A stretch of DNA of 64,000 nucleotides from NCBI RefSeq assembly GCF_016894445.1, contig NZ_CP056775.1, positions 620,001 to 684,000 of the forward strand. The letters are read 5' to 3'. Both the position numbers and the translations under genes were made by a program. How positions within the stretch are numbered: the first letter of the stretch is position 1; every line of letters starts with the position of its first letter. The notes under the pieces were generated by a model. The model did no database searches. It was not told where the DNA came from and worked only from the letters and a program-made list of their open reading frames with translations. This DNA is from Dyadobacter sandarakinus (GTDB taxonomy: Bacteria > Bacteroidota > Bacteroidia > Cytophagales > Spirosomataceae). Positions 23,601 through 29,395 of this stretch are shown here, piece after piece.

Positions 23601-25932
23601 TGAAAACGTGGAACCTGAGCTGGCAGCGATCGGCAACAAGGCAGCGACCGTAGGCCGTGCCCTGACCTTTACTGCTTCGGCAACCGATGCCAATACAGGA
23701 CAAACCAAAACGTACTCGCTGACAGATGCACCTGCTGGTGCGTCCATCAACGCCACTACCGGAGCGTTTACCTGGACACCGACGACTGCGGGAACATTTA
23801 CCTTCACGGTTAAAGTGACTGACAATGGTACCCCGGCCCTGTCTGATCAGGAGACGATCACGGTGACCGTGGCGGAAGCGCCTGCACCTACTGCGATCCG
23901 CATCAATGCGGGTGGAGCTGCTTACCTGGCTTCGGGCAACCGCCAGTTCATTGCCGATACTTACTTCGGAGGTACTGACCGCACCGGCAGCATTGCTACC
24001 ACGGACATCCAGAACACGACTGACGATGCGTTGTATCTGTCTGAGCGTTCATCCGCCGGGTTTACATACAGCATCCCTGTTAACAATGGTAACTGGACAG
24101 TAGTACTGCACTTTGCAGAGACCTACTATACAACCAATGGTACCGGCAAGCGGAGGTTCAATGTGGATATGGAGGGAAGCCGCAAGCTGACCAACTATGA
24201 CATCTTCGCCAAAGCAGGAGGCGGACTGAGAGCTGTTCAGGAAACGTTTGATGTGGCAGTTGCCGACGGCACGCTCAATATCAACTTCCTGGCCGGTGCA
24301 GCCAACCTGCCGAAAGTGTCAGCCATTGAAGTGATGCCGAAAACAGCCGAAGTGAACGTAGCTCCTGAGCTGGCATCGATTGGAAACAAAACGGTGACAC
24401 TGGGTCAGCCGGTAAGCTTCACGGCTGCTGCAACGGACGCCAATGCAGGCCAGACCAAAACGTTCAGCCTGGTAAACCAGCCTGCTGGTGCTGCGATCAA
24501 CGGAACAACCGGCGCATTCACCTGGACTCCGGCAGCGGCAGGTACATTTACCTTCACTGTAAGAGTAACAGACAATGGTACGCCAGCCCTGTCCGATGAG
24601 GAAAGCATTACCGTAACGGTTAACAATGCGCCTGCAACAACATCTGCGATCCGCATCAATGCTGGTGGAGCTGCTTACCTGGCTTCGGGCAACCGCCAGT
24701 TCATTGCCGATACTTACTTCGGAGGTACTGACCGCACCGGAAGCATTGCTACCACGGACATCCAGAACACGACTGACGATGCGTTGTATCTGTCTGAGCG
24801 TTCATCCGCCGGATTTACTTACAGCATCCCTGTCAATAATGGTAACTGGACAGTAGTACTGCACTTTGCAGAAACCTACTTTACAACCAATGGTACCGGC
24901 AAGCGGAGGTTCAATGTGGATATGGAGGGAAGCCGCAAGCTGACCAACTACGACATCTTCGCCAAAGCAGGAGGCGGACTGAGAGCTGTTCAGGAAACGT
25001 TTGATGTGGCAGTTGCCGACGGCACGCTTAATATCAACTTCCTGGCCGGTGCAGCCAACCTGCCGAAAGTGTCAGCCATCGAAGTAGTACCAGCTGCCGA
25101 AACACCGGTGAACAGCACCGTGACCCTGACCCCTCAGGCTGACTCGTACGTACGGACCGGAACTTATGCCGGTGCCAACTACGGAAACGAAACGTCGGTA
25201 GTGGTGAAAGCAGGCAGCGGCGACGGTATCACGAGGACGGGCTATATGAAATTTGCACTGGGAAGCCTTACACAGGTAACGTCTGCCAAGCTCCGCATCT
25301 ACGGAAACAATACCGAGAACACGACAGCCATCAACCTGTCAGCATACGGTGTGACAAACGATTCGTGGACCGAGACAGGCATCAACCTGAACAATGCTCC
25401 GGCCAGTTTATCAACAGCATTGGGAACCGTAAGTGTGAACAACACGGCCAAGTACTACGAGATAGACGTGACCAACTTTGTGAAAGAGCAGCTGGCGGGT
25501 GATAAGGTAGTGAGCATCGCGTTGAAAAACCCGACTTCACAAAACCGGAACCTGACGTTCAACAGCAAGGAAAATGCAGCCAACAAGCCACAGCTTGTTA
25601 TCCAGACCGGAACATCTGCTGCCCTGCGCACAAGCCAGGAAATGATCGCTCCGTCGGAAGAAGTTGTGGAATATGCCAAATCACAGGTGTACCCGAACCC
25701 GGTTCCGAAACGTTTTACCGTAGAGGTGTCGGCCAAACATTCGGACGATGTGCGCCTGCAACTTATCAGTGAAATGGGTAGAACTTACCCGGTGGCGCTG
25801 CCAGGAGACTTCAAGGCAGGCAACAAGGCAGAAGTGGAGATATCCAACCATTACCTGAGCAGAGGTGTATACCTTCTCAAAGTAACGTCTTCTGCTGCCA
25901 CAGAGGTAATCAGGGTAGTCGTACTCGACTGA
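8689..25932 (+). CDS. Giant modular T9SS-secreted adhesin/lectin-like protein (5,747 aa)
   Basis: A signal peptide (about 1-36) and a C-terminal T9SS type A sorting domain (about 5666-5747, from VYPNPVPKRFTVEV) mark a protein exported to the cell surface or medium. Order by approximate residues: three CADG/He_PIG Ig-like repeats (94-384); ConA-like lectin domain (388-640); malectin (647-794); cadherin-like (798-901); CADG; ConA-like (1005-1261); malectin (1270-1414); cadherin-like; two CADG; ConA-like (1724-1980); BACON (1985-2080); malectin-like (2084-2268); BACON-like; SbsA-type Ig (2382-2498); glucose/sorbosone dehydrogenase-like propeller (2508-2961, H2635 and R2734 conserved); ASH domain; DUF4114-like (3085-3276); BACON; ASH; DUF4114-like; BACON; malectin-like (3779-3938); OmpL47-like; DUF4114-like with a GCC motif (4036-4371); ASH; malectin (4488-4646); two SprB-like repeats (4651-4810); three malectins with Ig-like linkers (4814-5469); DNRLRE/CBM96-like (5474-5641). 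The content points to polysaccharide or glycan binding and adhesion. Domain edges are by eye. Confidence 0.92.
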   Translation: MKKGNSFVHKLTPLLPKVWSVLILIGLIVSVQTSALDFDRDGSFFPWRSAGKSSTANNGLTTSPTTQSRVTKFTGQNLLKTLADAASALFQSPTVAEELADQTATTGTSFSYTIPQTAFADADGDVLTLAATLDNDAALPAWLLFDPATGVFSGTPADAAAYSIKVTASDKESSVSSTFDLVVSAPAPVNHAPVAGTIANQNATAGTAFNFALPTSTFTDSDGDALTYSATLADDSALPAWLSFNAATQTFSGTPSLAATISIKVSATDSKAAASASFDLVIAPAAPVNHAPVAGTIAAQNATAGTPFTFALPASTFTDSDGDALTYSATLADDSALPAWLSFNASTQTFSGTPSAAGSYNLKVSATDGKAAANASFTLAVAAAPVVTCSPLSTLPCDQLAVSLPFNLTFNGNEGGLSDKNNVGTGFKLADAYSGTRASTDGAASSSIIGYEPSKLTVANDVLSIVSNKGLAFTNSNNQINALGVNFPASGKVVFETTIIKPFNGSNSEQGGIWAGLNDKTYVKLGITGNKVELRRELNDVSSTVTGTANTDQRITETITGLSTQTVRLRMVLDFNNSILEGYYSIDGVNYILIGTNYATPVLSTAGMGLTGTLRAGIFASYRSGANAVTYNFDNFSIRNHEYPLVAAPYRINAGGVTRTVDGQVFNADNTYATVTGTTSNSNFAMSGVSVPELYYERRIGSNISYYLPIANGKYTVKLHMVENFQTAPNKRVFDVKVENAAVLRNLDLYVEGGNKTKVAVIKSIDTEVKDGALNIDFTATVDNAVINAIEILPYVVVNAAPVFSQPTYTFSKSEPGAANSEVAAVSATDVADQTLTYSITAGNEAGKFAINGASGMITLTDTVSYSANKPAYALTVTATDNATPPLSATAAVNISITQFQAPNQAPVAGTIGAQSATAGTLFSYTIPAGTFTDADNDAMTYSATQSDDSALPAWLSFNPATQVFSGTPANAGTVNLKVTATDGKASASTTFAVTTNAAPIVAGCPPTSLLPCEQLKVSVPFSLTFNGTEGGLVDKANVGTGFRMADAYSGTRQATDGTPSSEIIGYEPSKLTIANDRLSIVTNKGIAFSTASQVNNNQINALGVGVTAAGRMVFETTVINPVNGNNSEQGGIWAGLNDKTFVKLVVTGNRLEMRRELNDVSIVDATTANTDQRLSPVITGLNAMTVRLRMVLDFANNTLEGSYSTDGVNYVTVGTNYVTPVISIANMGMGGQTIYAGLYATHRNGTTPVTFTFDNFSIRNQDYPVVSAPYRINAGGVERTVAGNVFHEDNVYAVVAGSTSNATYALTGVSNPELYYERRFGANLSYNLPIANGKYTVKLHMVENFQSAANKRVFDVKVENATVLKNLDLFVEGGNLNKVVIIKSIDTEVTDGALNIDFTSSIDNAVINAIEILPAAIPNKAPVFASSAFNFSKAEDADLGAEIGTVTATDTTTQTVSYAITAGNGAGKFVINASTGVITLAGALDFATTPSYALTVTATDNGTPALSSTATVNITVIDVEDANHAPVVNAPVSNQTLVVNTNLSFTLPANTFTDPDNNQLSLTATLVDGSALPAWLSFNAATQVFSGTPTVIGAYTVKLTASDSKKEVSTQFTITVTEPNRTPVVISAPEAQTITAGQAFSIITGSFSDPDAGDVLTYSATLENGDALPAWLHFSSASQNFTGTAPAETGTLRILLSATDHAQASASAVFDLKIEAAPASNGCSPISTLPCDQVNVTLPFAITFDGQEGGVLDKSNVATGFTMIDAYTGTRLTEDGTATSSVIGYEPSKLTIANGRLTIVANKGIGFATGNNQINALGVGFPASGKLVIETTVINPFNGTSSQQGGLWFGLNDKTFIKLAVTGNKVEMRKELNDVSSTTATTANPDQRITDVISGLNNQTVRLRLVADLSKNTLEGFYSTDGVNYINVGTRYTSASNPAAMNISSMALNGKTVYAGVYASYRNATTPASFTFDSFSVQAQEPAKTLTFTPNALDLTAVQGQAVTATSTTLTASTGTPAVTFTNSTASWLTLPAAATGTVTFGPSNFSTTMAPGIYEATVTATADGYEPAQLLINLTVTSSSAQPQVKVNFQDPNTVPPTGWVRDYGQGFGPRTGANQGSNLEYGWRKPAERTPLDLSVGGTIPGNGRKRTTPADVTLATFMHMQANTISGTFNGTKAEGLWEMKVPNGIYEVTVSVGDSDPGTVSESHSINVEGVSLISKFVPSGTAGTATRFKSAKATARVLDGYLTIDASGGTNTKINSAIITPIDLSPYLVWSASEHSLVIETGTTDTDKTFSLDISHSTSDPALPIALNAVYNDNSPAWLTFNATHNGDEPNVTFNYSAARNLPEGLHTAVVTASANNYISASVLIRVTVLAPGANQPYVVSSSPANGATNVSVNLASVAANNIFVPEIAGFKGGVDKNTVNAQTVKLYKMSGDALIQIPGTFQGTGGGDAISITPEFALEINTKYKFMVTSGVKSFSGASFLPYEAIFTTGSYVAPPANPVAAEFAPKVVIPGTVGKKYTSVLFGPDGRFYALRLDGVIERFTVDHETGMLSNQTEIKSLTNKYGARSSVGLTFDPTSTADNLVAWISHCSAGLTNAPEFDGNISRLSGANLENEQLVLTKLPRSKADHLVNSIAFGPDGALYYNQGSLSSMGLYDATWQRDESLLAATVMRLDLKKLSGMTLPLDVRTTSNQALINAAPADNIRLSDGTYNPYATNSPLTIYASGVRNAFDLLWHSNGQLYVPANGSAAGGNSPESVIGTRRPDGSFYSGSYVKPTNGVVVQNDWLFRVNPIKPVGYYGHPNPLRGEYVSNRGYIDNPKYDAGQGPDVNYRGAAYNFELNKSPNGVIEYKSNAFNGAMKGRILVCRFSGGSDIIVLQPGSMTAVPDVNSPESDDRIYDIIGAQTGSGTNGITGLSGFTNPLDLTEDVQTGNLYVIEYNWNNNAGKTSQIVMLKATSVSAPKGIASVTPAEIVDNDVVGGAAGTAHTVRIANTGNANLTVTSIELIGANKDQFQLLGAPAPTAASPMTVLRGSASTFNIVFNPTSAGVKTATLRVTSVDNEVSEIVLRGLGTAGLSGTNEPSLQAILDLHSVNVNVGDDDKNTNIIHSTDFKAPLLGEEVSIQSFKRLTDGPVIIEPLSVFGPQDPAGIVTGLGWYISGQANAKNELFTVSNDFYQSVDPQITGTPVFDPGIEAFGFYSRWPYFNNRHLYSEDALNTFTGAIPHHVRIYPLKGDNGNVIEGSYVVAFEEHVSGFDYQDIAFIVRNVKSATDVVAKTLTVSSPTLTFANVKGTSTPAQSLTIAASAGTPAITVTKSASSDWLVLPAAPALGVNAFGIDATGLAAGSYNATVTIAAAGYTSTNVAVTLNVTAPASQATIAVSSSELIFDALKNTTATRRVTITNTGTDELRIESVTLGGTNPDKFSVQEIVVENVPAGSSIAPEQTKTFDVKFIPGNTIATYNAALTINSNAGNLPSINVGLYAMSLNGYEGSNEPPLQTVVNTLGYKINVGWTTLADGVQPVMKGEEVLIPLFEKAASGPVTITPVARYSPNQELPFGFFTKSGNTPVRTGVGTLSGVFGQHNTLFPQIVAGTDQFSTDQPFGIYVVGLENRLSFSEDALNAGGPALHAVRTYPLRDRQGELVPNSYLVCFEDASNGDYQDYVFVLKNVIPAGSRKELVFDASNLAFNTPLNGTSAAKTITLQARNGTPAAVRFSKSNTSWLVAPSPALGSLSFNVNTAGLTAGVYSTTINAEADGFASAALTISLHVTDVSAKAVKVNYQLATTATPAGYLADIGQLYDDTRGYGWINATTKAPKDNSANMRERSSNTVETRLRTLALMQATGSGQTPGAWEMKVDAGMYNVTVGVGDVGFYDSNHRINVEGTTVISNFIPNAQTPNQIVTATVEVTDGKLTIDATGGTNTKINFVIVDPATAEGDFTPPVAALSLKGTLQSAGVYTNQVMVTVNASDAGGSGLANVLYSINNEAFRDYYGPVIINAAGTYSFRAKAIDGNKNETTSSALSFSVVQTQPSNANMVVENLDKFPANDQLTFSLIQEPWRRTNDDGTFTPYNRNHDVVKARISNKGTAALTISSLALSNPAAWKIATINNVAYDPATAAAITVNPGTSIEMAVQFVAQYPTGRVRILNDTLKIMSNDDVAPRKNIVLRGLWQAAGEGNSEPRASEIISAFGMKSNVGFQHDDGTNTGNSLVLNTDEIMSAYFARADAAKPVSVVQMGAYHGCCASVENVEYFVKGTNTYSTLFTHHGLDGQSLLPLKAGNSNAIAEGSFSPTGLFGFRVSISNSDRTKNLEGKIGLRFWKAVDNNGNVIPNAYIIGHDYIGKPGITNYDYQDNVYYVTNIKPETGTANYSDLASTPSAVDFGSQVVGLTNTQNIDLKNLGLTYANGTTDPSVTIKSVEIAGPNLNEFAVGTATSSSLAPQESTTLTVTFRPSTPGIKNAVLLVNYTSSLSPVRIPLYGIANDNCNLIGVLKRIKGGSDAEVNINGKVWEADRNYRLGSIQLDKPAATPIAATDDDVLYQTYLSAAADLAETRYQIPVANGTYKVRMHFVENFFTAVGSRVFSISLENVLRQSNFDIFREVGYKTALVKDFEVSVTDGRLDVKFNPSVNRVALAGLEIFNSNANPNAVVLTQEAVVGAECAKSNGSITFGVANSNVSSFLYKMGESGSYQTSPVFSNLASGDYTFYVKENFNGGCETSKVFTIPERNGITFTVTAPEMSCSAPSGTATISNLAGGSGGNYTVSWGTTPVQTGLTATNLQPGNYFVTVTDGSGCTKVQQVTVARKANCPVTAIRINSGGDAYLASGNRQFASDAYFGGTNGTSSLPSGDILNTTDDAIYMTERSSASFNYSIPVTNGNWNVILHFAEIWFGAPGRGAGGSGKRAFNVDVEGSRKLTNYDIFAKAGGALRAIQETIPVTITDGIVNINFTAGTANLPKISAIELIMTSPAENVEPELAAIGNKAATVGRALTFTASATDANTGQTKTYSLTDAPAGASINATTGAFTWTPTTAGTFTFTVKVTDNGTPALSDQETITVTVAEAPAPTAIRINAGGAAYLASGNRQFIADTYFGGTDRTGSIATTDIQNTTDDALYLSERSSAGFTYSIPVNNGNWTVVLHFAETYYTTNGTGKRRFNVDMEGSRKLTNYDIFAKAGGGLRAVQETFDVAVADGTLNINFLAGAANLPKVSAIEVMPKTAEVNVAPELASIGNKTVTLGQPVSFTAAATDANAGQTKTFSLVNQPAGAAINGTTGAFTWTPAAAGTFTFTVRVTDNGTPALSDEESITVTVNNAPATTSAIRINAGGAAYLASGNRQFIADTYFGGTDRTGSIATTDIQNTTDDALYLSERSSAGFTYSIPVNNGNWTVVLHFAETYFTTNGTGKRRFNVDMEGSRKLTNYDIFAKAGGGLRAVQETFDVAVADGTLNINFLAGAANLPKVSAIEVVPAAETPVNSTVTLTPQADSYVRTGTYAGANYGNETSVVVKAGSGDGITRTGYMKFALGSLTQVTSAKLRIYGNNTENTTAINLSAYGVTNDSWTETGINLNNAPASLSTALGTVSVNNTAKYYEIDVTNFVKEQLAGDKVVSIALKNPTSQNRNLTFNSKENAANKPQLVIQTGTSAALRTSQEMIAPSEEVVEYAKSQVYPNPVPKRFTVEVSAKHSDDVRLQLISEMGRTYPVALPGDFKAGNKAEVEISNHYLSRGVYLLKVTSSAATEVIRVVVLD
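23893..24332 (+). repeat. Near-identical malectin repeat, copy 1
   Basis: 440 bp encoding one malectin module of the giant protein. It matches the copy 753 bp (251 codons) downstream with about 11 differences by my reading. Only one of these changes an amino acid (Tyr to Phe in the TYYTTNGTG/TYFTTNGTG segment). The intervening Ig-like linker has clearly diverged from its counterpart. Confidence 0.85.
24646..25085 (+). repeat. Near-identical malectin repeat, copy 2
   Basis: Second copy of the 440-bp malectin unit, 753 bp after the first and about 97.5% identical. The first malectin of this block (23128-23595) is related but much more diverged at the DNA level, so these two copies are either a recent duplication or kept alike by gene conversion. 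Confidence 0.85.
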
Positions 25933-25955
25933 TCTATGAATAGTTAAATTGTGGG

Positions 25956-25990
25956 AAACGCCCTCTGGATTCCGGAGGGCGTTTTTATTT
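25956..25990 (+). terminator. Terminator after the giant gene
   Basis: AAACGCCCTC (25956-25965) pairs with GAGGGCGTTT (25975-25984) and is followed by TTATTTTG. It lies between convergent genes, 23 bases after the giant gene's stop and directly before the stop of the minus-strand esterase. Confidence 0.85.
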
Positions 25991-25992
25991 TG

Positions 25993-26865
25993 TTAATCTT
26001 TTTTCAGATACCCGTTGTCGGCCAGCCAGTCGGCCAGCCGCTGGGGCCACGATTTGATACTCTGCCGGTCCGAGCGGTTGCCCATGTTGAAGCCATGGTC
26101 CCCTTTGGTATAAAGGTGTGCTTCCACAGGACGTTTGGCCTCGCGATACCGGGTTAAAAGATCCACCGTAGTTACCGCGCAGCAGGGGTCGTCATTGGCG
26201 GCCAGCAAAAATGCGGGAGGCGCATCCTGTGGTACCTTGTCGGGAATGCCCAGCGGTCCGGGATAAATCAGCATCTGAAAATCGGGCCTGCCGTCAAGCC
26301 GGTCGATAGGATCCTTGGCAGTGGTTTCGCCTTTGCCGGAAGTGTAAGCTACGGACGCTACCACTTCGCCCCCGGCCGAAAAGCCGAGCATACCCACACG
26401 TGAAGGATTGATGTGATACCGGGAAGCCAGGCTGCGCACCTGCCGCATTGCCCGAAGTGCATCCTCGCGGGGCTGTTTATCCAGCGAGTAGGGGGAGCCG
26501 TCTTCTCTTGGCAGCCGGTATTTTAATACAAAAACAGTGACACCGAGCCTTGCCAGGTATTGAGCCGGCTCCACACCCTCTGCATTGTACACCAGCAGCC
26601 TGAAACCGCCACCCGGGCATACCACCACCGCAGTACCATTGCCCTTTCCGGCTTCCGGCAGGAACACTTCCAGCGAAGGATTGTGAATGTTTTTAACCCA
26701 GTAATCCTTGGCCTGCTCCGGTTCTTTAGCCCGGCTTTCGAAGCCTGGTGCACCATTTTTCCAAAGTGGTATCACCTCATTTTGCTGGGCCAGGGCGTGT
26801 TCATGCAGTTGTGCAAATGTGAAGGCCGCAGCCAGCAGCCCCGCATGTAATTTGTTTAGTTTCAT
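25993..26865 (-). CDS. Secreted alpha/beta-hydrolase (esterase/lipase, BD-FAE-like)
   Basis: I chose the ATG at 26865 (MKLNKLHAGLLAAAF), which gives a clear signal peptide ending near ALAQQ; an upstream ATG at 26904 would bury it. The 290-residue product has an oxyanion-hole motif CPGGGF, the nucleophile elbow GFSAGGE, an acid segment ANDDPCC and the catalytic His in KGDHGFNMG. The closest known groups are carbohydrate acetyl-xylan esterases and BD-FAE-type feruloyl or acetyl esterases, so periplasmic or secreted removal of ester groups from plant polysaccharide is likely. It is a single gene on the minus strand, convergent with the giant gene. Confidence 0.85.
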   Translation of the reverse strand: MKLNKLHAGLLAAAFTFAQLHEHALAQQNEVIPLWKNGAPGFESRAKEPEQAKDYWVKNIHNPSLEVFLPEAGKGNGTAVVVCPGGGFRLLVYNAEGVEPAQYLARLGVTVFVLKYRLPREDGSPYSLDKQPREDALRAMRQVRSLASRYHINPSRVGMLGFSAGGEVVASVAYTSGKGETTAKDPIDRLDGRPDFQMLIYPGPLGIPDKVPQDAPPAFLLAANDDPCCAVTTVDLLTRYREAKRPVEAHLYTKGDHGFNMGNRSDRQSIKSWPQRLADWLADNGYLKKD

Positions 26866-26945
26866 CTTGTCTGTTTCTTTTTTATTTGAAACAAATAAGA
26901 GCATGAAGGCAGCATTATACCTGCGTCAGGCGATGAACCACGGCC

Positions 26946-27334
26946 TCAGCTTAACTGCTGTAATGCCGGAAGATTAGAAAAATGATGATCGCGCGTAAAT
27001 AGGGGAATGTCATATACAATGCACGTTGCACCAATCCAGATGTCATTTTCAGGAATGGGCGTGCCGGTAATACGAAGATGTCTTTTGAGGTCAGCGTACA
27101 TTGCTGCCACGGCGTTCACGGTGTTAAGGATGCGGCAATCTTCAATGAAGCCCAGGTAGCGCGGAAGGTTGTACGAAGCCCTCGCTGAGTTTTTTGCACC
27201 ATACAATAATTCTCCGCAGACAACAACCGGGAGGTAGATCAGTTCAAAATGGGAAGCGCAAGAATTGTAGAAAGGTTGTTATTCAGGACTTCAATGGCGA
27301 TGTTGGTGTCAAGCGCTATTTCTTTCAGTGCCAT
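26946..27334 (-). pseudogene. vapC: VapC-type PIN-domain toxin, frameshifted
   Basis: ATG at 27334 starts inside the end of the antitoxin gene (10-base overlap). The frame reads IALDTNIAIEVLN and then stops at 27239-27241. In the -1 frame the PIN domain continues as FELIYLPVVVCGELLYGAKN through to ENDIWIGATCIVYDIPLFTRDHHF and a stop at 26946. Joined, the two parts give about 130 residues, the usual VapC length, with all four acidic positions present: D in LDTN, E in CGELL, D in ENDIW and D in TRDHH. One base appears lost near the CCC at about 27250. Intact VapC proteins are RNases that cut tRNA or rRNA. Either the toxin is dead or this is a sequencing error. Confidence 0.8.
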
Positions 27335-27552
27335 TCCCCATCGATTCCTCCGAATGCGTCATTGATTATGCCTGCTACTTCGGCAGCCTCCTGGTTGCCA
27401 ACGGTGCCGGCGTGCGCAAGTACTTTGTCCCGGTTCGACTGAGAAGTTGTATTTAGTTTCAGAGTCTGCAATAAATGGAGCAGCTGGGGCTGCATTGCTT
27501 CATCCTGTGAGATCAATGCCAGGTCCTGTTGTATGCGATCCTGTATAGTCAT
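27325..27552 (-). CDS. vapB: VapB-type antitoxin
   Basis: This 75-residue protein precedes and overlaps the PIN-domain toxin by 10 bases, the standard antitoxin-toxin layout with translational coupling. The N-terminus (MTIQDRIQQDLALISQDEAM) is helical. The C-terminus ends FGGIDGEW, matching the aromatic-rich tail with which such antitoxins fill the VapC active site. The NRDKVLAHAGT segment is also typical of Bacteroidota VapB partners. If the toxin is truly broken, this gene may be under relaxed selection or may neutralise a related toxin elsewhere. Confidence 0.75.
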   Translation of the reverse strand: MTIQDRIQQDLALISQDEAMQPQLLHLLQTLKLNTTSQSNRDKVLAHAGTVGNQEAAEVAGIINDAFGGIDGEWH

Positions 27553-27704
27553 GTGTAATGTGGTTTGCTGAGTTGCAAGTATAATAATTTACAAAACAAT
27601 TTATACCAGGAAAGCGGGGTAAAAACACAGCGCAGAAAAGGAGGGTTAGCCGGTGCGAATCATGGCATCCGGCTGACAGGGTTGTACAGCCGGATGTCAT
27701 TGCA

Positions 27705-29303
27705 TTATTTAGCGTCGGACAAAGGTACGAGCTGGGCTTTCAGGTCGGGGGCGGGCATGTCCTTATTGAAGGGGAACATAGGCCGGTTAATCCGCTTGTA
27801 TTCCAGACGGTCGAGGTTTTGATCCACGCCACCGGGCGTGAGCGCCAGGAGCCAGTCTGCGCGCATGTTGTACAGCTCAGGTTCAAGATAGCCGATCTTG
27901 ACAACCACAATATCCGACTTGCGGGGATTGAGCCCGAGGCGGGTAAAGTCAGCCTCTTTGTGGTAAGGCTTGCGTTTCTGCGTCACGATCACGTGCACAC
28001 TTCCCACTTTTACCACCACTTCCACCTCGGCATTTTTATCACCATATTCAATCGACTCCACAATGCCCGACAGCTTTACGGGCGGTGCAAAACGTGCATC
28101 GACACGTGCACCCGCGTATCCCTCCACTTTCTTGCCTACACCTGCTGCGATGGCGCTTTTAACAAACTCAGGTCCGGGAATGGATGCATAGATCAGCGAA
28201 GGACCATTGACGGACTGGAATTCTTTTCTTTTCAGGATTTCTGTTAAAGTCCAGGTTACGTCACCAGCACCGCCGGCAGTAGGGTTATCGCCGGAGTCGC
28301 TGATAAAGAAAGGATGCTTGTTGCTGGCCAATGCCTTGTCCAGGCTTTCCTGCAGTGAAGCAGTAGGGGCAACAAATGCAAACTCGTTCCTGACTTTCCA
28401 AAAGCTGGCAGCCAGCTTTTCGGCTGTTGCAGTTACTTTCGCCTTGTCGTCGCCGGTGACCATCACCACGGCATGGTTCCGGGGCTCGTCGGCCCAGGCA
28501 TATCCGATCCAGATCGCCGCGTCCACGATGCCTTCCTGCACGGATGCGGGCGCAACCTGGGCGTACAGGCTTTTTCCCGGCTCAATGCGAGTACTTGTTT
28601 TTTCTCCCGGCAGTAGGATCGGAACCGGTATCCAGGCTTTGTAAGCGGGCTTTCCCTTTCCGTTTTCCATGCGCGTGAGCAGGTTACCGACTGCCCGGCG
28701 CTTGGTCTGCAGGGCATCCTCATGGGGTGCCATACGGTAGCAGGTAATAATATCCGAATGCTGTGCCAGTCGCCAGGAAACGTTGCCGTGCAGGTCCATG
28801 GACGTCGAAATTAACGTTTTGGTGCCTACCACTTCGCGGATGCGTTTGAGAAAGTCTCCCTCGGGATCGTCCAGTCCCACCACGCTCATGGCTCCGTGAA
28901 TATCGTAGTACAAACCGTCATAGGGCAGGTTTTTTCTTAAAAGGTCGAGCGACTGCTTCACCAGCGACTCATAGGCTTCGCGGGTGACCGCTCCGCCCGG
29001 CAACGATTTTCCTACCAGTGTCGGAAACCATTGTGCACCTTTGCGCAAGGCCGAGTCTGTATGCATGAAAGGGTATGAGGTGAACACTTCCTCGCCGTAT
29101 TTGGCATGGAATGCTTCCTCGGTGGTGAGGGCGGGAGAAAAGGTGCTCGACTCGATGCCCAGGCCTGCAATAGCAACCCGGCGGGTAGCCTGTGGATGGC
29201 TTTGCTTCCCGCTGCTTTGCCGGGAAGGATGGTCAGGTGCAGAGAGGCAGGCAGCCGAAATAAAAATAGAAAATGCTGCTCCCAGCAGAATAGCTTTCTT
29301 CAT
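27705..29303 (-). CDS. Exported M81-family metallopeptidase (MlrC-like)
   Basis: ATG at 29303 (MKKAILLGAAFSIFISAACL) is preferred because it starts a signal sequence, possibly a weak lipoprotein signal with Cys at 19. The 532-residue protein then shows the MlrC/M81 start VAIAGLGIESSTFSP and the metal-site motifs YYDIHGAM and SMDLHGN. Further family segments are TCYRMAPHEDA, FISDSGDNPTAGGAGDVTW and the C-terminal VVVKIGYLEPELYNMRADWLLALTPGG. MlrC opens linearised microcystin peptides; the wider family acts on unusual peptides or D-amino acid compounds. The substrate here is unknown. It is divergent from the DPP-IV-like gene, with 92 bases between the starts. Confidence 0.88.
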   Translation of the reverse strand: MKKAILLGAAFSIFISAACLSAPDHPSRQSSGKQSHPQATRRVAIAGLGIESSTFSPALTTEEAFHAKYGEEVFTSYPFMHTDSALRKGAQWFPTLVGKSLPGGAVTREAYESLVKQSLDLLRKNLPYDGLYYDIHGAMSVVGLDDPEGDFLKRIREVVGTKTLISTSMDLHGNVSWRLAQHSDIITCYRMAPHEDALQTKRRAVGNLLTRMENGKGKPAYKAWIPVPILLPGEKTSTRIEPGKSLYAQVAPASVQEGIVDAAIWIGYAWADEPRNHAVVMVTGDDKAKVTATAEKLAASFWKVRNEFAFVAPTASLQESLDKALASNKHPFFISDSGDNPTAGGAGDVTWTLTEILKRKEFQSVNGPSLIYASIPGPEFVKSAIAAGVGKKVEGYAGARVDARFAPPVKLSGIVESIEYGDKNAEVEVVVKVGSVHVIVTQKRKPYHKEADFTRLGLNPRKSDIVVVKIGYLEPELYNMRADWLLALTPGGVDQNLDRLEYKRINRPMFPFNKDMPAPDLKAQLVPLSDAK

Positions 29304-29342
29304 ATTTTGATTTTTAACAAACAGACGGTATAATGTTCGTCT

Positions 29343-29372
29343 TAAAAGTAGCTTATTTTGCAATAGTACAAA
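29343..29372 (-). promoter_or_regulatory. Promoter for the M81 gene
   Basis: On the minus strand TTTG (29372-29369) is followed after 18 bases by TACTTTTA (29350-29343), one mismatch from TAnnTTTG. Transcription would start near 29336, about 33 bases before the chosen M81 start codon. This supports the 29303 start over the longer frame that begins at 29384. Confidence 0.4.
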
Positions 29373-29395
29373 CAGACCATCCATTATTTACCCAT

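Noticed and set aside
2863-25947. ATGAATAGTTAA with two flanking bases occurs both before susC and after the giant gene
   Set aside because: A 14-base AT-rich match in 64 kb is expected several times by chance and the two contexts differ.
27500-27700. 66-codon minus-strand ORF upstream of vapB
   Set aside because: It overlaps the vapB start in another frame and has no family features.
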